Assembly: GCA_943356425.1 (NCBI GenBank)
Contig: CALRFE010000007.1
Location: forward strand, 1 to 17,884
Direction: 5' to 3'
From: Candidatus Nomurabacteria bacterium
GTDB lineage: Bacteria; Patescibacteriota; Minisyncoccia; Phycocordibacterales; UBA9973
Length of the DNA: 17,884 nt
Of the stretch, positions 7,292 through 15,055 are shown piece after piece. Every line of letters begins with the position of its first letter. The stretch's first letter is position 1. The notes under the pieces were generated by a model. The model did not search any database and was not told where the DNA came from. It worked only from the letters and a program-made list of their open reading frames with translations. The translations under genes were made by a program, and so were the position numbers.

Positions 7292-9081
7292 TGCACAACA
7301 ATAAAACAAAAAATGGAATGACACTCATTGAGACACTGATCGCTGTTTCGTTTTTTGTCACCGTCTCGATTGCACTCTATAATGGTTTTACATATATCTT
7401 AAGATTATCAACACTCTTGCATGAGCGCGAAGCTGCGACATTTCTTGCGAATGAACAACTTGAGATCATCAGAAATATGCCGTATCAAAATATCGGAACG
7501 ACAACGGGTATTCCTCATGGAACCATTCCCGCGACGCAGATCCTTGCGCGAAATGGTACGATCTTTACCGTAACAACAACGATCCGCAGTATTGATGATC
7601 CATTTGACGGCACGATCGGCGGAACACCGAATGATCTTTCTCCTGCTGATAATAAGCTCGCTGAAATCGCTATTTCGTGTACTGCCTGTCGAAATTTCGG
7701 AACGGTCTCATATACGACGAAGGTCGCTCCTAAAAATCTTGAAACCGCTTCGACGAATGGCGCACTGATCCTTCGTGCGTTTGATTCGAACGGACAGCCG
7801 GTTTCCGGTGCGACTGTCACGATCGTCAATGATTCGATCACGCCCGTCGTATCGATCACTGATACAACAACGACCGATGGGACGCTCTCTATTGTTGATG
7901 CGCCTCCTTCAGTCGAAGGGTATAAGATCACGGTCACAAAAAATGGATATTCAACAGAACAAACATATCCGACCGGTGCATCAGGAAATCCAAATCCGAC
8001 AAAACCAAATGCGACCGTTGTTGTTGGACAGATCACTCAGTTGAGCTTCACGATCGATCAGACGAGCACACTCCAGACCACGACGATCACTACGACGTGC
8101 AGTCCTGTGCCGAGCCTTAATTTTTCTTTGACCGGTAGCAAGACCATTGGGACAAATCCTACGGTGCTCAAATATGATGTCACACATACGACAAATGGTA
8201 GCGGAGCAAATACGGTCACGGGGCTCGAATGGGACACTTATGTAACCGCGCTTCTTGATGCGAGTTATGATCTCATCGGCACGAATCCGCTCATGTCGCT
8301 CGGGCTTCCGCCGGGAGCGACGCAGAACATGCAATTGATCGTCGCACAAAAGAGCGCACGACGACTGCTCGTCGTCGTACGCGATCAATCGACCGGACTT
8401 CCGATCTCCGATGCGTCTGTGACATTACAAAAATCAGGTTACACCTCGACGCAGACGACGAATGAAGGATTTATCTCACAGAGCGACTGGTCGCTCGGTG
8501 ATGGACAAGCGGATTATACTGATCCTGCAAAATATTTTAGTGCTACGAGCGGAATAGATACGACGACGTCTCCCGGCGAAGTCCGACTGGAAAATGTTTT
8601 TGGCGCATATACGGGAAGCGGGGCACTCACATCTTCCACTTTTAATACTGGAGCGATAAGTAATTTCCATCAGATCGTATGGAGCCCGACGAGCCAGCCG
8701 TCCCATACGGGTACGGATAGTGTTCGGATGCAGATCGCCACAAATACTGACAATACGACATGGAACTATCTCGGTCCAGACGGCACTGATGCTACCTATT
8801 ACACGCTCGCGGATCAGAACATCAATGCGATCCATGATGGCGATCAATATTTACGATACCGTCTATTCCTTTCGACTGAAGATTCCGGATACACCCCTTC
8901 TGTTTCAGATGTTTCGTTCACGTTCTCTTCTTCGTGCACGCCGCCGGGACAAATTTCATTTGCTGGGCTTGCGAGCGGGACGTATACGATCACTGTCACT
9001 AAGGACGGATATCAGACATACACCGGTAGTGTTTCTGTAAATAGCAACTGGCAGAAAGAAGAAATAACGCTGACACCATAA
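7291..9081 (+). CDS. Large adhesin-like minor prepilin (PilV-like) with carboxypeptidase-regulatory-type domains
   Basis: This 596-residue protein begins with a class III prepilin signal: KNG cleaved before MTLIETLIAVSFFVTVSIAL, with Glu at +5. A pilin stalk and small domain follow to about residue 155, with a CTAC pair. The first carboxypeptidase-regulatory-like beta-sandwich is at about 157-230 (LILRAFDSNGQPVSGATVTI to YKITVTKNGYSTEQ). A middle domain follows (about 235-345). The first half of a second such domain starts near 355 (LLVVVRDQSTGLPISDASVT), stops near 400, and seems to resume at about 550-596 (ISFAGLASGTYTITVTKDGY). The 150 residues between look like a separate Thr/Ser-rich beta domain nested in it. 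The length is three to four times a normal minor pilin, so a pilus-tip adhesin is likely, by inference. It overlaps pilC by one base; the in-frame TTG at 7288 is a less likely start. Confidence 0.82.
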   Translation: MHNNKTKNGMTLIETLIAVSFFVTVSIALYNGFTYILRLSTLLHEREAATFLANEQLEIIRNMPYQNIGTTTGIPHGTIPATQILARNGTIFTVTTTIRSIDDPFDGTIGGTPNDLSPADNKLAEIAISCTACRNFGTVSYTTKVAPKNLETASTNGALILRAFDSNGQPVSGATVTIVNDSITPVVSITDTTTTDGTLSIVDAPPSVEGYKITVTKNGYSTEQTYPTGASGNPNPTKPNATVVVGQITQLSFTIDQTSTLQTTTITTTCSPVPSLNFSLTGSKTIGTNPTVLKYDVTHTTNGSGANTVTGLEWDTYVTALLDASYDLIGTNPLMSLGLPPGATQNMQLIVAQKSARRLLVVVRDQSTGLPISDASVTLQKSGYTSTQTTNEGFISQSDWSLGDGQADYTDPAKYFSATSGIDTTTSPGEVRLENVFGAYTGSGALTSSTFNTGAISNFHQIVWSPTSQPSHTGTDSVRMQIATNTDNTTWNYLGPDGTDATYYTLADQNINAIHDGDQYLRYRLFLSTEDSGYTPSVSDVSFTFSSSCTPPGQISFAGLASGTYTITVTKDGYQTYTGSVSVNSNWQKEEITLTP

Positions 9082-9083
9082 TT

Positions 9084-9698
9084 ATGAACATGCGACGATC
9101 ACATACACAAGGATTTACATTGCTCGAAGTCATCTTGACGATGGCGATCATTGCTATTGTCGGGGTCGCGATCGGAACGTTACAGCGCGATATTTATTTT
9201 TTCAGAACTATCTTCCAAGGTAATCTTACCGTCAATGATGATGCGCGCCGTATTTTGCAGCCGATCACCAATGAGATCCGTGGAGCGTCTCCTTCTTCAA
9301 ATGGGGGATATGCACTCGAGGATGTCTCTCCACAATCGTTCACTTTTTATTCAGACACGGACGCCAACGGCATCAAAGAACGGATCCGATATTTTCTTTC
9401 GGGCACCAATCTTAAAAAAGGAGTCATCGTGCCGACAGGGAATCCATATGTCTATGCGAGTGGTAATGAGCAGATAACGACCATCATTCCTGATGTGGCG
9501 AACGGCGCTAATCCTATTTTTGAATATTACGATGGTAATTATGACGGAACAACGAGTCCGCTTTCGAGCCCGGTGCCGATACTTTCAGTACGGCTCGTCA
9601 AGATCACGTTACAGCTCTCTATTGCTACCCGAAATACTCCTGCACATATGACCATTACGACGGAAGTATCGCTACGAAATTTAAAAGATAATTTATAA
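9084..9698 (+). CDS. Minor prepilin, PilW/GspJ-like
   Basis: This 204-residue protein has a short basic leader ending in QG, cleaved before FTLLEVILTMAIIAIVGVAI. Glu at +5 is present, so it can be processed by a prepilin peptidase (none in this window) and packed into the fibre. The rest is a pilin-like domain: DDARRILQPITNEIRGAS near residues 51-68 is the helix typical of PilW/GspJ-type proteins, and a beta-rich part follows. It starts 2 nt after the previous stop, and the next gene begins 1 nt after its own stop, so it is within one operon. The PilW/GspJ label rests on position and the helix motif. Confidence 0.82.
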   Translation: MNMRRSHTQGFTLLEVILTMAIIAIVGVAIGTLQRDIYFFRTIFQGNLTVNDDARRILQPITNEIRGASPSSNGGYALEDVSPQSFTFYSDTDANGIKERIRYFLSGTNLKKGVIVPTGNPYVYASGNEQITTIIPDVANGANPIFEYYDGNYDGTTSPLSSPVPILSVRLVKITLQLSIATRNTPAHMTITTEVSLRNLKDNL

Positions 9699-9699
9699 T

Positions 9700-11169
9700 A
9701 TGCATTTTCCATCTCACCACAATAAAAAAGGTTTTCTGCTCATAAGCACGATCGTATACGCGGGGATCGGGATGCTTTTTGTTACGGTATTTATCGGCTG
9801 GGCGGGAATATCTCTCAAGGCATCTCGTGTTTTGTCTGCGCGTGAACAGGCGATGCAGATCGCGGAAGCAGGGATTGATTATTATCGGTGGCATCTTGCA
9901 CATGCACAAAATGATTTTAAAGATGGTACGAATGTTTCAGGGCCCTACGTGCATGCTTTCAAAGATAAGAACGGTGTGACGATCGGCAGTTTTTCTCTGA
10001 CGATCACACCGCCTATCACCGGTTCGACGTTGGTCACGATCCAGTCAAAAGGCACGGTGCTTGCTGATACACATCTTGCACGTACGGTCAAAACACAGCT
10101 CGCGATTCCGTCATTTGCAAAATATGCGGTCGTTGCAAACGCCGATATGCGCTTCGGGCAAGGAACGGAGATTTTTGGACAGGTGCATTCGAATGGCGGA
10201 ATACGTTTCGATGGTATTGCGCATAATATCGTGTCATCGGCAAAAACATCCTATGATGATCCCGACCATACTGGTGCAAACGAATTCGGCGTGCATACCC
10301 ACGTGAATGCTCCGCCGTCTTCTGGCATCAATGATGCGTTTCGTCCGCTTGAAGCTCCACCGGCGACCGTTCCCGCGCGCACTGATGTGTTCATCGCAGA
10401 TCGACAATTTCCGGTTCCGCAAGTCGATTTCGCGGGGATCACGAATGATCTTTCGAATATGAAATCAAATGCGCAGGCATCAGGAAAATATCTAGCGCCA
10501 TCAGGTGCGCTCGGGTACCATATCATCTTCAAAGTGAATGATACGTTCGATGTGTACAAGGTCACGAATATGCAGAGTGCGCCTAACGGATGCACGAACA
10601 GCCAGAGCCAGACCGGATGGGGCACGTGGAGTATTCGCGCAAATAACGGGCAGACGTTTGTCGCAAATTATCCGAATCCGACGAACGGCATCATCTTTGC
10701 AGAGGATGATGTATGGGTCGACGGGCAGATCAATACTGCGCGGGTGACTGTTGCTGCTGGAAAATTTCCAGATAACGTCAATACGAGAAAAAGCATTACC
10801 GTCAATAGTGATCTCAAATATACCAACTACGATGGACAAGATGTGCTTGCGCTCGTCGCTCAGAATAATATCAATACCGGTATGGCAAGTGCGACGACGC
10901 TCCGTATCGACGCAGCATTGATCGCGCAGAACGGTCGTGCCGGCAGGTATTATTATGGTTCATCCTGTTCGCCGTACAACACAAGAACTTCGATTACGCT
11001 CTATGGTATGATCGGAACCAATCAACGATATGGCTTCGCCTACACTGATGGCACAGGATATGCGACGAGAAATATCAACTACGACGCAAATCTCTTGTAC
11101 GGACCCCCGCCTTCTTTTCCGCTCACCTCGGATAAATATACGACGATCTTATGGCAAGAAGTTAAGTAA
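9700..11169 (+). CDS. PilX/GspK-like prepilin with DUF4900-type C-terminal domain
   Basis: This 489-residue protein has a leader KKG followed by FLLISTIVYAGIGMLFVTVF. Position +5 is Ser, not Glu. Lack of Glu+5 is known for GspK-type pseudopilins that cap the fibre tip, so a tip role is plausible. The stalk continues with REQAMQIAEAGIDYYRWHLA (residues 47-66), the helix typical of PilX proteins. The large C-terminal part (about 145-489) contains IFGQVHSNGGIRFDG and looks like the beta-helical domain found in DUF4900-type PilX proteins. Several repeats of short turns (NAD, NSD, NNI) support a beta-helix. It closes the first half of the pilus operon; a new -10 box lies 28 nt downstream. Confidence 0.8.
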   Translation: MHFPSHHNKKGFLLISTIVYAGIGMLFVTVFIGWAGISLKASRVLSAREQAMQIAEAGIDYYRWHLAHAQNDFKDGTNVSGPYVHAFKDKNGVTIGSFSLTITPPITGSTLVTIQSKGTVLADTHLARTVKTQLAIPSFAKYAVVANADMRFGQGTEIFGQVHSNGGIRFDGIAHNIVSSAKTSYDDPDHTGANEFGVHTHVNAPPSSGINDAFRPLEAPPATVPARTDVFIADRQFPVPQVDFAGITNDLSNMKSNAQASGKYLAPSGALGYHIIFKVNDTFDVYKVTNMQSAPNGCTNSQSQTGWGTWSIRANNGQTFVANYPNPTNGIIFAEDDVWVDGQINTARVTVAAGKFPDNVNTRKSITVNSDLKYTNYDGQDVLALVAQNNINTGMASATTLRIDAALIAQNGRAGRYYYGSSCSPYNTRTSITLYGMIGTNQRYGFAYTDGTGYATRNINYDANLLYGPPPSFPLTSDKYTTILWQEVK

Positions 11170-11197
11170 TATACTTCCTTCTCTTTCTCTGATGCCG

Positions 11198-11203
11198 TAT
11201 ACT
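11198..11203 (+). promoter_or_regulatory. -10 box for pilM-pilN-pilO, leaderless layout
   Basis: TATACT ends 4 nt before the first ATG (11208) and 7 nt before a second adjacent ATG (11211). A start site near 11210 would make the second ATG the leaderless start. A second TATACT lies at 11170-11175. No good -35 was seen. Confidence 0.4.
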
Positions 11204-11207
11204 ATAG

Positions 11208-12293
11208 ATGATGATCCACAAAACACAGGAAACATTTTTCCCCGTACCTGCATTCCTTCTTTTTCGATCCGTTGGTATTGATATTTCCGATCAGACGATC
11301 CGATACGCAGAATTGGCATACAAGAAAAAACAGCTTACGGTCGCTCGGCATGGCATGGTCGCTCTTTCACCTGGGATAATTACCGGAGGCATCATTCATG
11401 ATCAGGAAAAAGTTATCGAAGTACTTCGTACTTTTGCGCGCAAAGAAGGGATCAGTCGTGTCCGGGTCTCTCTGCCGGAAGAACAAGTGTATACGTTCAG
11501 GTTACATCTTCCGGTCATCGCGCATACGGACATCATGGATACGATCGCCCTCCAGCTCGAAGAACATGTGCCGATCAAAGCCACCGAAACAGTATTTGAT
11601 TATGCGGTCCTCGCATATCATAATGATGCAGTCGACGTACAAGTGACAGCCGTTTCAAAAGAGATCATCGATAGTTACATCACGGTCTTTACTCGTGCGG
11701 AAATGACCCCGATCGCTTTTGAAGTCGAAACTCAATCTATCGCGCGCGCCGTTGTCAAAGAGGGAGACAGCGGAGCTGTCATGATCGTGGATTTCGGCGA
11801 GACGCGTACAAGCATCTCGGTTGTACTCGATGGCGTCGTTCTTTTTGGTACGACGATCGACATGGGCGGAGATCTGATCACGGCGAGCATAGAAAAAGCA
11901 TTCAGTATTCCTTTTGCCGAAGCTGAAAAAATAAAACGAGAACAGGGTCTCTTGCACACTGATACATCTTCAGAATCATTCCAAATAATTTTGAACAGTA
12001 CGTCGGTACTCCGTGATGAGATCAGTAAGAATTATTTGTACTGGAATACCTATACTGATGATAAAGGTCGTCCACGTCCGCTCATCAAGGAGATCATTCT
12101 TTGCGGTGGGAATGCGAATCTTATCGGACTTCCTGAATATTTATCAGCATCACTGCATGTGAGTGCTCGGTTGGCTGATCCTTGGGCAAATATTAATACG
12201 CTCGACTCATACATACCGCCGATAGAACATAATGACTCGCTCGGATATGCGTGTGCACTCGGTCTTGCGCTCGCTGATTTTGAATATGATTAA
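11208..12293 (+). CDS. pilM: Type IV pilus assembly protein PilM (actin-like ATPase)
   Basis: This 361-residue protein belongs to the FtsA/actin-like PilM family, which binds ATP in the cytoplasm and holds the N-terminal tail of PilN. VGIDISDQTIRYAEL (residues 22-36) is phosphate loop 1, MIVDFGETRTSISVV (about 192-206) is phosphate loop 2, and EIILCGGNANLIGLPEYL is the adenosine-binding strand-loop. A 20-residue N-terminal extension containing FFPVPAFLLF precedes the fold. The tandem ATG start (11208 or 11211) changes only one Met; the -10 position favours 11211. Its stop overlaps pilN by 8 nt. Length is typical for PilM. Confidence 0.93.
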   Translation: MMIHKTQETFFPVPAFLLFRSVGIDISDQTIRYAELAYKKKQLTVARHGMVALSPGIITGGIIHDQEKVIEVLRTFARKEGISRVRVSLPEEQVYTFRLHLPVIAHTDIMDTIALQLEEHVPIKATETVFDYAVLAYHNDAVDVQVTAVSKEIIDSYITVFTRAEMTPIAFEVETQSIARAVVKEGDSGAVMIVDFGETRTSISVVLDGVVLFGTTIDMGGDLITASIEKAFSIPFAEAEKIKREQGLLHTDTSSESFQIILNSTSVLRDEISKNYLYWNTYTDDKGRPRPLIKEIILCGGNANLIGLPEYLSASLHVSARLADPWANINTLDSYIPPIEHNDSLGYACALGLALADFEYD

Positions 12294-12825
12294 TCTATTA
12301 CCACTTGCTTATAAGAAATCATTGAAACGGCATTATGTCGTACGGCTCTGCACCGTCGTATTTTTCCTTGTCGGCACGTTGCTCCTTGTCGGCACGTTGC
12401 TCCTTGTCCCATCAGTGCTCGTACTTGAATCGCAAGCACATTCCCTCGAATCAGAGATCCTCGTCGCTGACAGCAAGGTACAAGGAGCAGATACTGCTCT
12501 CTCGCGCGAGATCATCGGCGACATATCAGATAAACTCGCGGTCTTCAAAGACGGCAAGCAGAAAAAATTTAGTGTTTCCGTTGATGGAATATTGCCGATA
12601 CAGAATAAGAAGACACCCGATATCAAGATCACCCATCTCCTGTTCACGATCCAAGGTGATAAGACGCATATCGGAATATCTGGGGTTGCCCGTACGCGAA
12701 ATGCACTTGTTTCTTTCACTAAGATCCTCAAGGACGACACACGATATTCGGGAGTTTCTTTGCCTATTTCAAATCTAGTAAAAGATACGAGCGTGCCGTT
12801 CGCTCTCGAATTTGATGCATTATGA
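12286..12825 (+). CDS. pilN: Type IV pilus assembly protein PilN
   Basis: This 179-residue bitopic protein starts MINLLP, the short motif by which PilN docks in PilM. That fixes the ATG at 12286, inside the end of pilM, rather than an upstream in-frame ATG at 12232. One membrane helix follows at about residues 20-45, and a periplasm-side part has a coiled-coil-like stretch (LESQAHSLESEILVADSKV) and a ferredoxin-like domain (about 95-179; THLLFTIQGDKTHIGISGVA). The membrane helix contains a duplicated six-residue unit, LVGTLL, encoded by an 18-bp tandem repeat. The stop overlaps the pilO start (ATGA). Family similarity outside the motif is low, as usual for PilN; context and motif carry the call. 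Confidence 0.85.
   Translation: MINLLPLAYKKSLKRHYVVRLCTVVFFLVGTLLLVGTLLLVPSVLVLESQAHSLESEILVADSKVQGADTALSREIIGDISDKLAVFKDGKQKKFSVSVDGILPIQNKKTPDIKITHLLFTIQGDKTHIGISGVARTRNALVSFTKILKDDTRYSGVSLPISNLVKDTSVPFALEFDAL
12365..12408 (+). repeat. 18-bp tandem repeat, 2.4 copies, inside pilN
   Basis: The unit TCCTTGTCGGCACGTTGC is present twice without a mismatch, followed by 8 nt of a third copy. It encodes LVGTLL twice plus LLV in the membrane helix. The period is a multiple of three, so changes in copy number keep the frame and alter only the helix length. Confidence 0.9.
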
Positions 12826-13418
12826 TCACAAAACACCGGATCAGCACATATAGTGGTCTTCTCATTGCGGGATTTTTAGCCCTCAGTACTTTTGTCCTCT
12901 ATGGACTCATGCTTTTTTCTATCTATAAGCAAGAAGAACGGGTGCATGCGCTCGCGCTCGCGCTCGCATCGAAGACCATGACACAAAAGGATCAAGTTGC
13001 GCTTGCAAAAACCATCGATACTATCCGCGACCAACGAACAGCGCTTAATGCTCATTTTGTTTCCGCCGACGAGACTGCCCATTTTCTTGAGACACTCGAA
13101 TCGTACGGCAAGATCGCCAATACCACATTTGCGCTCTTAGATGCTACTACTGACAAGGACCAAAAGACCATCCTTATTTCGTTTAAAGCGCAAGGCGCAT
13201 TCGCTGATATCTATAAGCTCATTTCTCTCATTGAAAATGCGCCATATGTCCTTGCGATCGAAAAAGCAACATTTGCGGTGACCGACAAGGTGCCCGCCCG
13301 CCCGACACTCTCTTCTACTTCTTCGGTGATCGCACATGATCAATCAGGATCTTCGGATGGGACCGCGTGGGAAGGGAATTTTACTGTCCGTCTTATCAGC
13401 TTTATTTCCAAAAAATAG
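12822..13418 (+). CDS. pilO: Type IV pilus assembly protein PilO
   Basis: This 198-residue protein has a short cytoplasmic head, one membrane helix at about residues 12-33 (LLIAGFLALSTFVLYGLMLF), a helical stretch (KQEERVHALALALAS to DTIRDQRTALNAHF) and a C-terminal ferredoxin-like domain (TAHFLETLESYGKIANTTFA, then LISFKAQGAFADIYKLISLI). This is the PilO layout, which pairs with PilN to form the inner-membrane alignment complex. It overlaps pilN by 4 nt. A 6-bp repeat GCGCTC, 3.3 copies at 12948-12967, encodes the LALALA stretch. Sequence conservation in this family is low, so the call rests on topology plus the pilM-pilN context. Confidence 0.82.
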   Translation: MITKHRISTYSGLLIAGFLALSTFVLYGLMLFSIYKQEERVHALALALASKTMTQKDQVALAKTIDTIRDQRTALNAHFVSADETAHFLETLESYGKIANTTFALLDATTDKDQKTILISFKAQGAFADIYKLISLIENAPYVLAIEKATFAVTDKVPARPTLSSTSSVIAHDQSGSSDGTAWEGNFTVRLISFISKK

Positions 13419-13419
13419 C

Positions 13420-13761
13420 ATGGATCTTTATTTTTCAAAAAATAAAAAATTGAAACCGGATACCGCTCCACGACTGTCGCATCTGGCTCCGACAAAAGTG
13501 TGGCATGCGATCCTTGTTGGATTTTTCATATTTTTTGCGCTCACGATCGGATATAGTTACACTGTCTTGTATCGTGTTTCTCGATTTGATTATTCTCAAG
13601 AGGCCCTTGCCCTGACCATACAGCAAAAAGGGCCCATCGATACGAAAAAATTGCACGCAGTGCTTCTCGATTTTACTGATCGTGCAATGTTGTTTGAAAA
13701 AATAAAGGCTACCAAGCCGGCGGTCACTGATCCTAATCAGTATGGCCCAGACGTCCAATGA
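13420..13761 (+). CDS. Short single-helix membrane protein at the PilP position, function unknown
   Basis: This 113-residue protein has a basic N-terminal segment (KNKKLKPDTAPR), one membrane helix at about residues 32-55 (WHAILVGFFIFFALTIGYSY) and a short external domain (about 60-113) with EALALTIQQKGPIDTKKLHA and LDFTDRAMLFEKIKATKP. It follows pilO where other bacteria have the lipoprotein pilP, but it has no lipobox and no visible PilP similarity. It could be an accessory part of the PilMNO complex; that is inferred from position only. The ATG at 13420 is 1 nt after the pilO stop and gives a sensible topology; the in-frame ATG at 13336 lies within pilO. The stop overlaps msrA (ATGA at 13758-13761). 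Confidence 0.72.
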   Translation: MDLYFSKNKKLKPDTAPRLSHLAPTKVWHAILVGFFIFFALTIGYSYTVLYRVSRFDYSQEALALTIQQKGPIDTKKLHAVLLDFTDRAMLFEKIKATKPAVTDPNQYGPDVQ

Positions 13762-14300
13762 CCAATGTTGCATATTTTGCAGGTGGGTGCTTTTGGTGCG
13801 TGGAACACGATCTCGGTGCTCTGTCCGGTGTCATTTCAGCTGTTTCGGGATATATGGGAGGAACGATGCTTGATCCGACATATGAAGATCATGGCGATCA
13901 TCGTGAGGCTGTTTTTGTGACATACGATCCGGCAAAGACGAGCTTCAAGAAATTGGTGCAATTTTTTATCGATCATATTGATCCGACTGATACGGGTGGT
14001 CAATTCCATGACAGGGGAGGATCCTATCGAACAGCTATTTTTTTTAATTCTGCCGAAGAAAAAGAAATAATCGATGGTGCGCTCATGGAACTCGATGCAA
14101 GCCATGTCTATGACAGACCACATGCGGTGGAAGTATTACCGGCCACTCGTTTTTATGAAGCAGAAGAATATCATCAGCGATATGCTGAGAAAAATCCTGT
14201 GCAATATTCCGCGTATCGTCAAGGATCAGGTCGTGAAGATTTTGTGAACAGGACCTGTCAGATCCGTGAAGAGAAACATATTATTTGGAAGGAAGAATAG
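13758..14300 (+). CDS. msrA: Peptide-methionine (S)-S-oxide reductase MsrA
   Basis: This 180-residue cytoplasmic enzyme reduces methionine-S-sulfoxide in proteins. The active-site motif is AGGCFWC, with the nucleophile C11 and a second Cys at 14. The catalytic Glu is E50 in GDHREAVFVTYDP, D85 and Y90 lie in QFHDRGGSYRTAIFF, and FYEAEEYHQRY (132-142) is the family C-terminal motif. The loop before E50 is shorter than the usual SGxTGHxEAV form, reading YEDHGDHREAV. C167 near the C-terminus may be the resolving cysteine. It has no leader, so it should act in the cytoplasm. It is linked to the pilus cluster by a 4-nt overlap. Its last 20 nt overlap the 3' end of the oppositely oriented histidine kinase gene. 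Confidence 0.93.
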   Translation: MTNVAYFAGGCFWCVEHDLGALSGVISAVSGYMGGTMLDPTYEDHGDHREAVFVTYDPAKTSFKKLVQFFIDHIDPTDTGGQFHDRGGSYRTAIFFNSAEEKEIIDGALMELDASHVYDRPHAVEVLPATRFYEAEEYHQRYAEKNPVQYSAYRQGSGREDFVNRTCQIREEKHIIWKEE

Positions 14301-15000
14301 GGATCAAGATCTTAAAAATAGTTCCGACTCCTTCGGTACTCGTGTAGGTCACTGTTCCGTTGAAGTTCTTCTCAATGTTTTCTTTTGTTATCGCAAGACC
14401 AAGTCCCGACCCGCGGGGCTTAGTTGTATAGAATGGCTCGAATATATCTTTTTGTACCCCTTTTGGGATACCGCAACCACTGTCAGAGATCGTGATCAGC
14501 ATCTTATCGTTTCTCACTGAGAGCATGATCGTGACCGTTTTTTCAGAAGAAATACCTTCGCATGCATCAATTGCATTTTCAATGAGATTTGCAAATGCTT
14601 TGAAGAAAGAACAAGAGCATCCACGGATCTTCTCTGTGGTGGATGCAGAAAAAGAGACGTGAACATCTTTTTCTTGCGCGTAGTAGGCGAAGAGAAGAAT
14701 AATATTTTTGAGCTCTTTCTTGGGGCAGAATTTTTTTGACGGAGACTTTTTCTTGTAGACAGATGCTGTTTCTAAAATAGATTTCATCTGTATTGCACTC
14801 AATCGTGCGAGCGAGATCGGCTCTCGGATCTCGGGAATTTTTTCAAAGTGCTTGATCTGTTCGAGCGCGAGCAGTACGACGGTGAGCGGATTCGCTATGT
14901 CATGCAGGATGCCGGCCGAATGCTTCCCTAATATCTCAAGATCGATCGGATTTTTGAGAGAACGGCTCCTCTTTTGTCGTTTCGGTTTTCTTTGTGTCAT
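14281..15000 (-). CDS. Soluble sensor-less histidine kinase
   Basis: This 239-residue kinase has no membrane helix and no recognisable sensor domain. A basic N-terminus (KPKRQKRSRSLK) leads into the dimerisation helix with the phosphorylated His (H33 in HDIANPLTVV). The HATPase domain covers about 95-236: the N-box is NLIENAIDAC (N138, N142), G1 is DSGCGIP (D173), the F-box is FEPFYTTK and G2 is GSGLGLAI. All catalytic boxes are intact. The upstream gene at 15056-15727 is its likely partner regulator, separated by 55 nt. A TACAAT at 15020-15025 on the same strand could be a weak secondary promoter. The signal must come from protein partners or a cytoplasmic ligand, by inference. Its 3' end overlaps msrA by 20 nt, tail to tail. 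Confidence 0.9.
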   Translation of the reverse strand: MTQRKPKRQKRSRSLKNPIDLEILGKHSAGILHDIANPLTVVLLALEQIKHFEKIPEIREPISLARLSAIQMKSILETASVYKKKSPSKKFCPKKELKNIILLFAYYAQEKDVHVSFSASTTEKIRGCSCSFFKAFANLIENAIDACEGISSEKTVTIMLSVRNDKMLITISDSGCGIPKGVQKDIFEPFYTTKPRGSGLGLAITKENIEKNFNGTVTYTSTEGVGTIFKILIPILPSK

Positions 15001-15055
15001 ACAGAAAGATTTTCTACAGATTGTATCTTGTCCTTGAGAGTGAGTAAAAGTAGAT

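Noticed and set aside
7515..8036. Long minus-strand frame of 173 codons inside the large prepilin gene
   Set aside because: It is a shadow of the Thr/Ser/Val-rich plus-strand protein, with no promoter or independent support.
12232..12285. Upstream start for pilN
   Set aside because: It lies inside pilM and would bury the MINLLP motif that must be at the N-terminus to dock with PilM.
14266..14520. Plus-strand frame after msrA
   Set aside because: It is antisense to the HATPase domain of the histidine kinase, whose catalytic boxes are all intact.
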